A model generated the notes under the pieces. The model ran no database searches. It had not been told where the DNA came from and saw only the letters and a list, made by a program, of their open reading frames with translations. 64,000 nucleotides of DNA, taken from assembly GCA_032622095.1 (NCBI GenBank), contig CP136067.1, positions 126,001 to 190,000 of the forward strand. Direction: 5' to 3'. The position numbers and the translations under genes were made by a program. Below, in pieces: positions 12,220 through 23,889 of the stretch (position 1 is the first letter of the stretch; each line of letters begins with the position of its first letter). Source of the DNA: Siphonodentalium dalli (lineage: Eukaryota; Mollusca; Scaphopoda; Gadilida; Siphonodentaliidae).

Positions 12220-13840
12220 TTTTTAATGGCCTAACTTTAAAAGATTATGCAATATATTAATTAAAAAATAATATAATATAATACTACTTGTATTGTTAAT
12301 AAACAAATAAAAAATAGAAGGTCTCTTCTCACTAGGGCCCAGCGAAACTTTGAGTACATGTATGCTATATCGTAGTGAAGCTTCCGATTCTTATGGATTC
12401 AAAATTTTGAATGGTGGGATCAAACTGCCAAACAAACAAATGACCAATGGGCTCACTTCAGTAAAATACACAACCAGAAGAAGATACGTGAGGCCAAAAT
12501 AAAAAGAAAACATCCATGTTTCCGGTTTGTCTTGCTTCTCAATTGCATACATGGCTTTTTCATTGATTTACCTTCTTGTTTATATTTTCCCCACCATGCA
12601 AGAGCCCTGCATGGTAGTACTTGTATAGTTGGTTAGGCATGGACTAGCATAATGAGAAAGAATAGGGCTTCAGTAACCACTGCTTAAGATAAAAGTCTCT
12701 CTTAAAGTGGAGCAGAGAAATACATAAATGATCATCATTGTCTGAGTTTGTGCCTCTGTTGCGTCATGATGTGAGCTTCTGCTTAAAGTCGCCGTCGCGA
12801 AGTTCATATTTTACCCATTTCCCCGCTTATTAGACCAACAGAGTCGTTGTGAGAATGAAATTAATTGTCCCAAGATTAGCCGCTATCGATTCGCATTCCA
12901 GGAAACCCCCCTGGCATGCGCACAGCAGTAAACGCGAACTGCAGATTGGGTGTAATTTATTTTTGACCCGTGACGTCATTAATCACCTTGCGGCATTCTG
13001 TTGACATTGTGTTATCGAAATCAGTTTCTGCGTGGTTTTGTTTTAGTTCACAAACATGTTTCGTTTTCGTTGGAAATCGTGAATTCGGAATGTATTTATG
13101 TGTGTAATAAAATATTGAATAATACGACATGAATTATTCGCGTGGCCAAAAAACTCCGGAGTAAATTCGTACATATTTGGACGAAGTTCGTGTGTCACTG
13201 TGACTGTCAGAATAGGACCACAGCAGATCATGCCATGAATCTCTACTCCCGTGCCGCTGGAGTAGGTATTCGTGGCATGATCTACATGTAGGTCCACGGG
13301 AACTTCGAAATTTATCAACCTATTGTTGATATGAAATGCATGGGATACGTGACCGTTTTCGCAGATTTCTGCTTTCAAGTCCCACAAGAAGAGTACGAAT
13401 TACGTTTATGGCTGAACTATCAGAAGGGCTTCTTGGGTGGCTATGCTGTCTACGTATCTGCATGTATCATCTTTGTGAAAATGATTTTAATATGATCAAA
13501 CAGTGAAATACAGATCTATACAGTATACCATGGCTTCTTCCATTCGTTGAGTTGAAAAAGTAAATACTGGAGTGTTATTACGCTGAATAATATAATATCT
13601 ATGTTCAGGGTAAACACACCAGCCCCTCCCAAAATGGGCCGCATCCTCAGCATTGTATGGGGTTCAAGTTTTTTTTCTCCAATTTCCCTCTGACTCATTC
13701 TTTTTTATTATAATATACAAAAATGTGACAACAATAACGACCATAAAAAACGTTTGCTTTAAAAATAGTGAACCAAAATCATTATTTTATCATTTTATGC
13801 AGATTAGTTCCATACATCACCTTCTCAGGAGAAGTCTATT
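12220..13840. other. Mostly unassigned sequence, one inverted repeat
   Basis: No gene is recognised. A 114-codon minus-strand frame (13387 down to 13043) starts with ATG but shows no family motif, and it overlaps the 13225-13283 hairpin listed separately. I leave it as unsupported. The rest has no recognisable repeat. Confidence 0.4.
13225..13283. repeat. Short hairpin, 25-bp arms and 9-nt loop
   Basis: The left arm 13225-13249 begins AGATCATGCCATGAAT and the right arm 13259-13283 ends ATTCGTGGCATGATCT. The arms pair over 25 bp with about three mismatches around a 9-nt loop. It could be a remnant of a small fold-back element. A structured RNA is possible, but nothing beyond the pairing supports it. 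Confidence 0.6.
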
Positions 13841-13844
13841 TCTT

Positions 13845-13931
13845 GCCATTTCATGACTATAAAGCAAAATAATCAATAAAACCCCCAAGATGATTTTTTG
13901 TCTTGTAGGTCCTGGACTTCTGCCCTTCCTA

Positions 13932-13967
<36 letters not shown>

Positions 13968-14365
13968 CTACATCATGTTCTGGAATCTTTGTTTCATAAC
14001 TTTATAAAGCAAAATAAGCAATGAAACCATGAGACAATTTTTTGTCATGTAGGTGCTGGGTTGTGGGTAGCTATCCAGACCTGGACATTTGAAAGAATGA
14101 AATTAAAAATAAAAACAAATTTAAATCTCAAGTCATTTTTCTCGCCATTTCAGGATCAAATAATCAATTGTGTGATTAAAAAAATATGTCGCTTGGAAAA
14201 AAATATATTTTAATAAAAAAAAAAAGGGAATTATAAAAAAAAAAAATTTCTGGCAATTTCAGGATCAAACTATGAAAAGTGGGGGGAAATTTGTCACTTT
14301 GAAAATAATTTTTTTTTAAATAAAAACAGAGTTAAATATCAAACAATTTGGCCATTCCAGAGTCA
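13845..14365. repeat. Diverged tandem repeat with G36 homopolymer
   Basis: Several diverged copies share 'taaagcaaaataa' followed by 'caat(a/g)aaacc', and 'gattttttgtc(a/t)tgtag' (13860, 13993). Later copies carry 'gccatttcaggatcaaa' (14153, 14252). An uninterrupted run of 36 G lies at 13932-13967. The family recurs at 51956-52570, where copies again carry G or C tracts at the corresponding place. It is non-coding. Confidence 0.6.
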
Positions 14366-14378
14366 AACGTTATCAGTC

Positions 14379-14640
14379 ATACAGCTATGCTCTAATTAAT
14401 CGACCCCTTCAACGAGGTTATGGGCCGGTCATGACCGCGGTCATACCGCAAATACACCGCAGTCATGCGGTAATAGACCGCGGCCATGCGGTAGTACACC
14501 GCGGCCATGCGGTAATACACCGCGGTCATGCGCTAGTACACCGCAGTAATGCGGTAGTACACCGCGGTAATCTAGGCCGTTACCGGCGTACACCGCGGTA
14601 GTATTTTTCGCGACCGCCGTACACCGCGGTCATTCCTCGT
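14379..14640. repeat. CCGCGG-rich minisatellite (copy 1)
   Basis: About ten diverged units of 18-21 bp with the theme tacaccgcggtcatgcggt run from about 14430 to 14640. The palindrome ACCGCGGT occurs repeatedly. The left flank, 14379-14420 (begins atacagctatgctctaatta), is found inverted at 49455-49496 beside the second minisatellite. The two loci are therefore copies of one element in opposite orientation. Confidence 0.75.
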
Positions 14641-15737
14641 GTCAACCGCGATCGAATAATCTGCCGATAAGAATAATATTCGCTGTTTTTTTGAAGACTC
14701 AAGTCTGTGTGTCTGTTTTGTTCAAGTTGGTCTATAATATGCGTTAATATATTAAGAAACTGACCTTACATTCATTCATCGCGTGAAACTAAATATATTT
14801 TAGAGTACTAACGTCTTCCATGGTTGACGTCCCCACGTAATTCCTTGAGGTCGCGCTTTCGGCGGGCAATTGGGTGATAATATGCTCGGATCTATATTTA
14901 GACATACTTCCAAGTCTTTTCGTACGTAAATCAGAACATTTGGATAGCAATTTTTTCCGCGGAATTATACAGAAAAAACACGACCACAGGTAAGCCAAGG
15001 AGACAGAGAATTTTCAAATTCAGTTCCAAATATGCCGACAACTCCATTCAACTCCAACGCGATAACAAAATCCGGAATAAAGAACTGAACATACCACCAC
15101 ACAGTGTCTTTATTTATTCTCTGTTCAAAATGCTTTAAAAAATATTTATCAGAATATATTTTTCTACTCTGGCGGGACTCATATTATCCGATTTTTGTGT
15201 CGGTGAAATTTGGCGATCGCATAATTATCTTGCGCGAACCAACTTGAAACAGACTTATATAGAGCGATATTTTCCACATTCCAATTGCATACATGTGTTT
15301 GATCCGAATCCTGATTAGATAAGAATATGTAAAAAATATGTTGTACTGTGAACTGCCCACTACAGGAAAAGATCAAACAATGCCGCTCGACAATAATCAC
15401 GAACGCGCACGTGGCCAGTGACGTAGAAACATCAAGGACATAGTTTACAACATTGTCTATCTCACTGACTGGTGTTTTGAATGTTTCTCTTCTCGTGCAT
15501 GCATGCCGCCTGATAATTAACCAAAAACTGCTGCATTGCATTTCGCTGCATTTGTCCGTGCATATCGGTGGATGTATATATACTCTTTGTGTATATATAC
15601 TAGAAGATTACATTACGAACTCATTGCAGTCTTAGCAGTTATGTCACTTATTTAACTTTATATGCAATTGATCAACGGAAATAATTTTTATCAATCCACC
15701 TATCATCGTACTATGAATCAAGAGCTCTAGTCAACCC
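14641..15737. other. No feature recognised
   Basis: AT-rich, with only short open frames on both strands (for example 15541 down to 15179) and none with a recognisable motif. A small A/T palindromic stretch occurs near 15575-15600. I see no supported gene. Confidence 0.45.
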
Positions 15738-15895
15738 GACGTGTTGGCAAAAGAACGATCTAGAAGAAAATTATAAAATCACCAACACGGCAACACCTCG
15801 CAGCTGTTGACTCGAACGCGATGGGGCCGTTCTTCAACTTGCCAATATTTAAAATATTGTTTGTGTTTAACCAATTTTCATCGGATTTTAAAGAT
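15738..15895 (+). repeat. Array remnant: truncated left-most unit
   Basis: This 158-bp piece, beginning gacgtgttggcaaaagaac, aligns with 17153-17320 in the next unit and its equivalents in later units. It then breaks off and the next unit begins at 15931 after a short unrelated stretch. It is the deleted left edge of the large array. Confidence 0.75.
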
Positions 15896-15930
15896 ACGGG
15901 CGCCTTGGAGGTGGGTATGCTGTTATTCCA

Positions 15931-17866
15931 TATTGAACATATCGAAATATACAATGAATAACTGCGCTTCTACGAAATAGAAAACATGCATATATTAAAA
16001 CTAAGAATGCATATACATGTATTATGTAAACATTATCAGGAACGGGTCTGGCGGGGAAACTGACCACATGGAATAGTTGCCATGGATTAAACCTCAAAAT
16101 GGGACAATGATGCAACCAACTTGAACTGGTCTTTATGGCTATTAAATTGTTGAAATGTGTAACCACACGCGAACGTAATTATAATGACATTCAAAAGTTT
16201 CCTCAGCATAAAATTCATAAACAAAGAATGATCTTGGCAACTAATTTTGTTTTAACGGTATCTGACCAACAACACACAGCTACATGTGTACACCAAAAGA
16301 GAAATTATTACGTCACCAGTTGTCTATTTATATGAATCACGCGCGACTTGCTTTGTGACCGCCGTTACTACACTAAGATTCATTGTGTTAATGATTACTT
16401 GTTGTCACTTTCTCTGCAAGAGTTATTTCATTCTGAATCAAATGTCGTTTGTATACTTGGGTTCACAAAATTGACGTCGGCAAGAAATGTTAAAAAGTTG
16501 AGCAGGCGGAATCGACCTGTGTCATAACCGCGTGTTATAATATACATATTTATTTCAGGTATATATATGCCGGTCTTTGAAACACATGTATAGGCATCCG
16601 TTTACCATATATGAAATAAATTTACCCTACAATTTATTCAAAAGCATGGATCAATAAAGAGCGTTTAGTGTCCATATAATTGTAAGATTGATATAAACTA
16701 TATACATTACATATTTCGTGTATTTATTAATACTATATAATACAATGAAAAGTTGTCCCGACATTCATAATAATTCCTTTGAAACAACCACCAAAACTAA
16801 ATTATTGTAGTGGCTCCACAACGTTAATTTAACTCCTGAATTAATTGAACACGCGTCCAATATACCATTCATTGCAGTTCGTTTTTTTAACCATGCAATG
16901 TGATCGCGTTTAAACTATGGGCATGTTACTTGTAGAATTTACTATCAACTCTCCCAAATTAGTCGCAACCGATGGTGCATGATCATGTTTTATTGTCTTG
17001 TATGAATTCAGTTCTTTCTCATAAAAAGCCGCTTCGACAAATGAGGCCGAAAGTCATATATATATTCGGTAACATCTACAAAATGCCGACTCAGAGAGCG
17101 GTTTGAGCAATTATTTTACTCACAAATATACCCCCCGATCATGTCATGTATCGACGTGTTGGCAAAAGAACAATCCACAAGAAAATGATAAAATCAGTTG
17201 ATCCGTTCATCAACACCTCTTAGGCGCTGACTCGATCGCGATGACTGAAGCCGATTTTCAACTTGCGAATATTAAAAATATAGTTTGTGTTTAACCTATT
17301 TCTCATCGGATTTTAACCTGCGATGTCTCAATTTCATACCATGAAATTAGTCAGTCATGATTCTAAAGAGAAATCCTTCATATATATAACGTTTCGTATA
17401 TGGACAAATCAATTAGGAATTAAAAAACAGTCGCAATCCACCATGCGTAACGTTACGTAACACGTTCGATGCCGATGGTCACTACAGAGTCGGCTGAAGA
17501 TACTAGTGGAATGAGCTTACGGTTGCTAGGAGACAAGGAATCTGCAGAAATAGTTGAATTGATTTATCAACGTTTGTGATTATGTCAGACGAAACACTCT
17601 CCTTGGTGCGCTTTGCTTATACATATTGATAGTTTAAACACTTTGGTTTTTTTTTAAATGAAAAAATAACCACTATTTTTGTTTAATTTTAATTTTGAAT
17701 GTTTTAGATTGATCTTTTTGCTCAATTTAACATCAAAATTTAAATTAAAAAAATATATATATAATTGTTATATTGTTTTTAGATTGCTCAATTTAACATT
17801 TGACCAAACATATATTCATGAAATATCCGGAAACTTCCCCTTTTAATATTAGTTATAGTGTTACAG
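15931..17866 (+). repeat. Array unit 0, ancestral form without inserted element (1.94 kb)
   Basis: This is a full-length unit from 'tattgaacatatcgaaatat' to 'gttatagtgttacag'. It differs from units 1-5 by lacking the 1199-bp TTA-flanked element. The empty site reads gattacttgttgtcac at 16393. Its 1936 bp equals the 3132-bp unit minus the element and one TTA. It is more diverged from units 1-5 than they are from each other. No coding frame is conserved. Confidence 0.9.
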
Positions 17867-20800
17867 TCTATATTGAACATATCGAAATATACAATAAATA
17901 ACTGCGCTTCTGCGAAATAGAAAACATGAATATATTAAAACTAATAATGCATATATACATGTATTATGTAAACATTATCAGGAACGGGTCTGGCGGGGAA
18001 ACTGACCACATGGAAAATTTGACATGGATTAAACCTCAAAATGGGACAATGATGCAACCAACTTGAACTGGTCTTTATGGTTAATGTAAATTATTGAAAT
18101 GTGTAACCACACGCGAACGTAATGACATTCAAAAATTCAGAAATTTCCTCAGCATAAAATTCATAAACAAAGAAAGATCTTGGCAACTAATTTTGTTTTA
18201 ACGATATCTGACCAACAACACACAGCTTCATCAAAAGAGAAATTATTACGTCACCAGTTGTCTATTTATATGAATCACGCGCGACTTGCTTTGTGACCGC
18301 CGTTACTACACTAATATTCATTGTGTTAATGATTACTTAGGGCGCGTACACATGAAGCTGCAAGAAAATATCTGCAAGAAAATATCAGGTAAAATTGCAC
18401 TCTAATATTTTCTTGCTGCAAAGATTACGCCCGTGAGAACGCGGCGGTTTAGACGGCGTTGATTGAGCTCAATCAGAACAGTATTAGTCATGCTGGTTCA
18501 AGTGAATTGCGTCCGGTAAATAACCTATAGTCCATTTTGGCAATTCATAGCTTTTTGAAATTTCCAACTGTTGACATGTATTACCGAAGTCGGGTGGGAT
18601 TAGCAACGTTGCTGATCTCATGCATAAAGACCGTCTGCATAATGAGAAAGTGGTCACGTTATTTGGAAATTTGGAAATGTTATAATTTCATAGTGCATGT
18701 ATATGTCGGGTGACAAATGTTATTATGGTTTTGTGGCAAATCGGATGACCCCACCCTCATTTAGACCCCATATGAAGTTTTCAGGAGATTGATGCTTGGT
18801 GCATGGGGGTGTGGTGTACATTACGTTACCGAACTTACATGGGTGCATGTGGGGACATGAGATCCCCGCCAACTTGGAAACAATATTAGTTGGAAATTTC
18901 ACACCAACAATGGTTTGAAATTGTTCTTGTAGTCTGATTTTTCAACCATTAATGTATGTGGGATTTGTGGTTTTAGACCAACAATTGCATTTTTCCTACT
19001 TTGGTCAAATTATTGGTTTGGAATTTCTTCTAGGCCCCTCCCTCCCCGGTGTCCAGTCAAAATTCAAGGTATGTGAGGTACCATATGGGAAATTCAAAGA
19101 CGATGGGAGGTGTGCAAATTAAATTATGTGATCTTAGGTCTTTGGCCCGATTCAAGAGGGGGTGCAGTTGGAAATCCATGGACATCCTCCGTCAGCGGAA
19201 ACCCTCAAAAGATATATATGTCCCCACACATATCCATATAATAGCTCAGCGATTATGTCAAACAATCCAAAAATGGAATTACGAAGTCATTGTTGAAACA
19301 GGCGATAATATTGATGGATCATAACTCGAGTGCGTGAACGGTTACCCGCGTGTCCCTTATTGAGATTAATTAACGGTTACCGATGGCCACCAATCAAGGT
19401 GAACACATATCACCAACTGGCGATAAAATATCAGCGCGCTGCCTTCGTCGGATATTTTCCGGTATTATTTATTTGATTGGTCAAGTAAGTCACATGGGGC
19501 ATACCTGATATTTTCTTGCTCGCCATGTGTACGCGCCCTTATTGTCACTTTCTCTGCAAGAGTTATTTCATTCTGAATCAAATGTCGTTTGTATACTTGG
19601 GTTCACAAAATTGACGTCGGCAAGAAATGTTAAAAGTTGAGCAGGCGGAATCGACCTGTGCCATAACCGCGTGTTATAATATACATAGTTATTTCAGGTA
19701 TATATGCCAGTCTTTGAAACACATGTAGGTGTCCATTTACCATATATGAAATAAATTACCCTACAATTTATTCAACAGCATGAATCAATAAAGAGCGTTT
19801 AGTGTCCATATAATTATATAAGATTGATATAAACTATATACATTAGATATTTCGTGTAGGCCTATTTATTAATACTATAATACCATGAACAGTTATCCCG
19901 ACATAATTCCTTTGAAACAATCACCAAAACTAAATTATGGTAGTAGATCCCACAACGTTAATTTAACTCCTGAATTAATTGAATACGCGTCCAAGACCAT
20001 TCATTGCAGTTCGGTTTTTTAACCATGCAATGTGATCGCGTTTAAACTATGGGCATGTTACTTGTAGAATTTACTATCAACTATCCCAAACTATTCGCAA
20101 CCGATGGTGCATGATCATGTTTTATTGGCTTGTATGAATTCAGTTCTTTCTCACAAAAAGCCGCTTCGACAAATGAGGCCGAAAGTCATATATATATTCG
20201 GTAACATCTATAAGATGCCGACCCAGAGAGCGGTTTGAGCAATTATTTTACTCACAAATATACCCCCCGATCATGTCATGTATCGACGTGTTGGCAAAAG
20301 AACGATCCACAAGAAAATGATAAAATCAGTTGATCCGTTCATCAACACCTCTTAGGCGCTGACTCGATCGCGATGACTGAAGCCGATTTTCAACTAGCGA
20401 ATATTAAAAATTAGTTTGTGTTTAACCTATTTCTCATCGGATTTTAACCTGCGATGTCTCAATTTCATACCATGAAATTAGTCAGTCATGATTCTAAAGA
20501 GAAATCCTTCATATATATAACGTTTCGTATATGGACAAATCAATTAGGAATTAAAAAACAGTCGCAATCCACCATGCGTAACGTTACGTAACACGTTCGA
20601 TGCCGATGGTCACTCCAGAGTCGGCTGAAGATACTAGTGGAATGAGCTTACGGTTGCTAGGAGACAAGGAATCTGCAGAAATAGTTGAATTGATTTATCA
20701 GCGTTTGTGATTATGTCAGACGAAACACTCTCCTTGGTGCGCTTTGCTTATACATATTGATAGTTTAAACACTTTGGTTTTTAAAAAAATGAAAAAATAA

Positions 20801-20997
20801 CCACTATTTTTGTTTAATTTTAATTTTGAATGTTTTAGATTGATCTTTTTGCTCAATTTAACATCAAAATTTAAATTAAAAAAATATATATATAATTGTT
20901 ATATTGTTTTTAGATTGCTCAATTTAACATTTGACCAAACATATATTCATGAAATATCCGGAAACTTCCCCTTTTAATATTAGTTATAGTGTTACAG
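17867..20997 (+). repeat. Array unit 1 (3131 bp) with Harbinger-like insert
   Basis: First of five near-identical tandem units. It carries the complete element at 18340-19538. The pure T/A tract at 17647-17658 is T9A3. The unit is non-coding apart from the repeat-borne 91-codon frame inside the inserted element. Confidence 0.95.
18340..19538. mobile_element. Non-autonomous PIF/Harbinger-like element, 1199 bp
   Basis: The ends are the 15-bp perfect inverted repeats GGGCGCGTACACATG and CATGTGTACGCGCCC. Inside them the similarity continues imperfectly: the word GCAAGAAAATATCAGGTA is present near both ends in inverted orientation. It is flanked by TTA at 18337-18339 and 19539-19541. Empty sites in array unit 0 (16393) and unit 6 (41992) lack both the element and one TTA, so the 3-bp duplication is directly shown. 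A TTA target and GGG start are typical of PIF/Harbinger; the assignment is by these features only. The 91-codon frame (19049-19324) has no transposase or Myb-like motif. Confidence 0.85.
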
Positions 20998-23889
20998 TCT
21001 ATATTGAACATATCGAAATATACAATAAATAACTGCGCTTCTGCGAAATAGAAAACATGAATATATTAAAACTAATAATGCATATATACATGTATTATGT
21101 AAACATTATCAGCAACGGGTCTGGCGGGGAAACTGACCACATGGAAAATTTGACATGGATTAAACCTCAAAATGGGACAATGATGCAACCAACTTGAACT
21201 GGTCTTTATGGTTAATGTAAATTATTGAAATGTGTAACCACACGCGAACGTAATGACATTCAAAAATTCAGAAATTTCCTCAGCATAAAATTCATAAAAT
21301 TTCTTGCTGCAAAGATTACGCCCGTGAGAACGCGGCGGTTTAGACGGCGTTGATTGAGCTCAATCAGAACAGTATTAGTCATGCTGGTTCAAGTGAATTG
21401 CGTCCGGTAAATAACCTATAGTCCATTTTGGCAATTCATAGCTTTTTGAAATTTCCAACTGTTGACATGTATTACCGAAGTCGGGTGGGATTAGCAACGT
21501 TGCTGATCTCATGCATAAAGACCGTCTGCATAATGAGAAAGTGGTCACGTTATTTGGAAATTTGGAAATGTTATAATTTCATAGTGCATGTATATGTCGG
21601 GTGACAAATGTTATTATGGTTTTGTGGCAAATCGGATGACCCCACCCTCATTTAGACCCCATATGAAGTTTTCAGGAGATTGATGCTTGGTGCATGGGGG
21701 TGTGGTGTACATTACGTTACCGAACTTACATGGGTGCATGTGGGGACATGAGATCCCCGCCAACTTGGAAACAATATTAGTTGGAAATTTCACACCAACA
21801 ATGGTTTGAAATTGTTCTTGTAGTCTGATTTTTCAACCATTAATGTATGTGGGATTCGTGGTTTTAGACCAACAATTGCATTTTTCCTACTTTGGTCAAA
21901 TTATTGGTTTGGAATTTCTTCTAGGCCCCTCCCTCCCTGGTGTCCAGTCAAAATTCAAGGTATGTGAGGTACCGTATGGGAAATTCAAAGACGATGGGAG
22001 GTGTGCAAATTAAATTATGTGATCTTAGGTCTTTGGCCCGATTCAAGAGGGGGTGCAGTTGGAAATCCATTGACATCCTCCGTCAGCGGAAACCCTCAAA
22101 AGATATATATGTCCCCACACATATCCATATAATAGCTCAGCGATTATGTCAAACAATCCAAAAATGGAATTACGAAGTCATTGTTGAAACAGGCGATAAT
22201 ATTGATGGATCATAACTCGAGTGCGTGAACGGTTACCCGCGTGTCCCTTATTGAGATTAATTAACGGATACCGATGGCCACCAATCAAGGTGAACACATA
22301 TCACCAACTGGCGATAAAATATCAGCGCGCTGCCTTCGTCGGATATTTTCCGGTATTATTTATTTGATTGGTCAAGTAAGTCACATGGGGCATACCTGAT
22401 ATTTTCTTGCTCGCCATGTGTACGCGCCCTTATTGTCACTTTCTCTGCAAGAGTTATTTCATTCTGAATCAAATGTCGTTTGTATACTTGGGTTCACAAA
22501 ATTGACGTCGGCAAGAAATGTTAAAAGTTGAGCAGGCGGAATCGACCTGTGCCATAACCGCGTGTTATAATATACATAGTTATTTCAGGTATATATGCCA
22601 GTCTTTGAAACACATGTAGGTGTCCATTTACCATATATGAAATAAATTACCCTACAATTTATTCAACAGCATGAATCAATAAAGAGCGTTTAGTGTCCAT
22701 ATAATTATATAAGATTGATATAAACTATATACATTAGATATTTCGTGTAGGCCTATTTATTAATACTATAATACCATGAACAGTTATCCCGACATAATTC
22801 CTTTGAAACAATCACCAAAACTAAATTATGGTAGTAGATCCCACAACGTTAATTTAACTCCTGAATTAATTGAATACGCGTCCAAGACCATTCATTGCAG
22901 TTCGGTTTTTTAACCATGCAATGTGATCGCGTTTAAACTATGGGCATGTTACTTGTAGAATTTACTATCAACTATCCCAAACTATTCGCAACCGATGGTG
23001 CATGATCATGTTTTATTGGCTTGTATGAATTCAGTTCTTTCTCACAAAAAGCCGCTTCGACAAATGAGGCCGAAAGTCATATATATATTCGGTAACATCT
23101 ATAAGATGCCGACCCAGAGAGCGGTTTGAGCAATTATTTTACTCACAAATATACCCCCCGATCATGTCATGTATCGACGTGTTGGCAAAAGAACGATCCA
23201 CAAGAAAATGATAAAATCAGTTGATCCGTTCATCAACACCTCTTAGGCGCTGACTCGATCGCGATGACTGAAGCCGATTTTCAACTTGCGAATATTAAAA
23301 ATATAGTTTGTGTTTAACCTATTTCTCATCGGATTTTAACCTGCGATGTCTCAATTTCATACCACGAAATTAGTCAGTCATGATTCTAAAGAGAAATCCT
23401 TCATATATATAACGTTTCGTATATGGACAAATCAATTAGGAATTAAAAAACAGTCGCAATCCACCATGCGTAACGTTACGTAACACGTTCGATGCCGATG
23501 GTCACTCCAGAGTCGGCTGAAGATACTAGTGGAATGAGCTTACGGTTGCTAGGAGACAAGGAATCTGCAGAAATAGTTGAATTGATTTATCAGCGTTTGT
23601 GATTATGTCAGACGAAACACTCTCCTTGGTGCGCTTTGCTTATACATATTGATAGTTTAAACACTTTGGTTTTTTTTAAAATGAAAAAATAACCACTATT
23701 TTTGTTTAATTTTAATTTTGAATGTTTTAGATTGATCTTTTTGCTCAATTTAACATCAAAATTTAAATTAAAAAAATATATATATAATTGTTATATTGTT
23801 TTTAGATTGCTCAATTTAACATTTGACCAAACATATATTCATGAAATATCCGGAAACTTCCCCTTTTAATATTAGTTATAGTGTTACAG
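20998..23889 (+). repeat. Array unit 2 (2892 bp), internal 240-bp deletion
   Basis: Like unit 1, but about 240 bp are missing at 21299. The deletion removes the last 190 bp or so before the insertion site together with the left end of the inserted element. The T/A tract at 20778 is T5A7. Confidence 0.95.
21300..22429. mobile_element. Harbinger-like element, left end deleted
   Basis: Copy of the 1199-bp element that lost its left terminal inverted repeat and about 50 bp in the unit 2 deletion. The junction reads ttcataaaatttcttgctgc. The right end CATGTGTACGCGCCC and the following TTA are intact. This copy can no longer be mobilised as a two-ended element. Confidence 0.85.

Noticed and set aside
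13043-13387. 114-codon minus-strand gene
   Set aside because: It has an ATG and reasonable length but no motif, no splice or promoter context, and it runs through an inverted repeat. Left as unsupported.
19049-19324. 91-codon frame repeated in all array copies as a gene
   Set aside because: It lies inside a non-autonomous element, is kept only because the units are nearly identical, has no recognised motif, and carries a Leu-to-Pro change in one copy.
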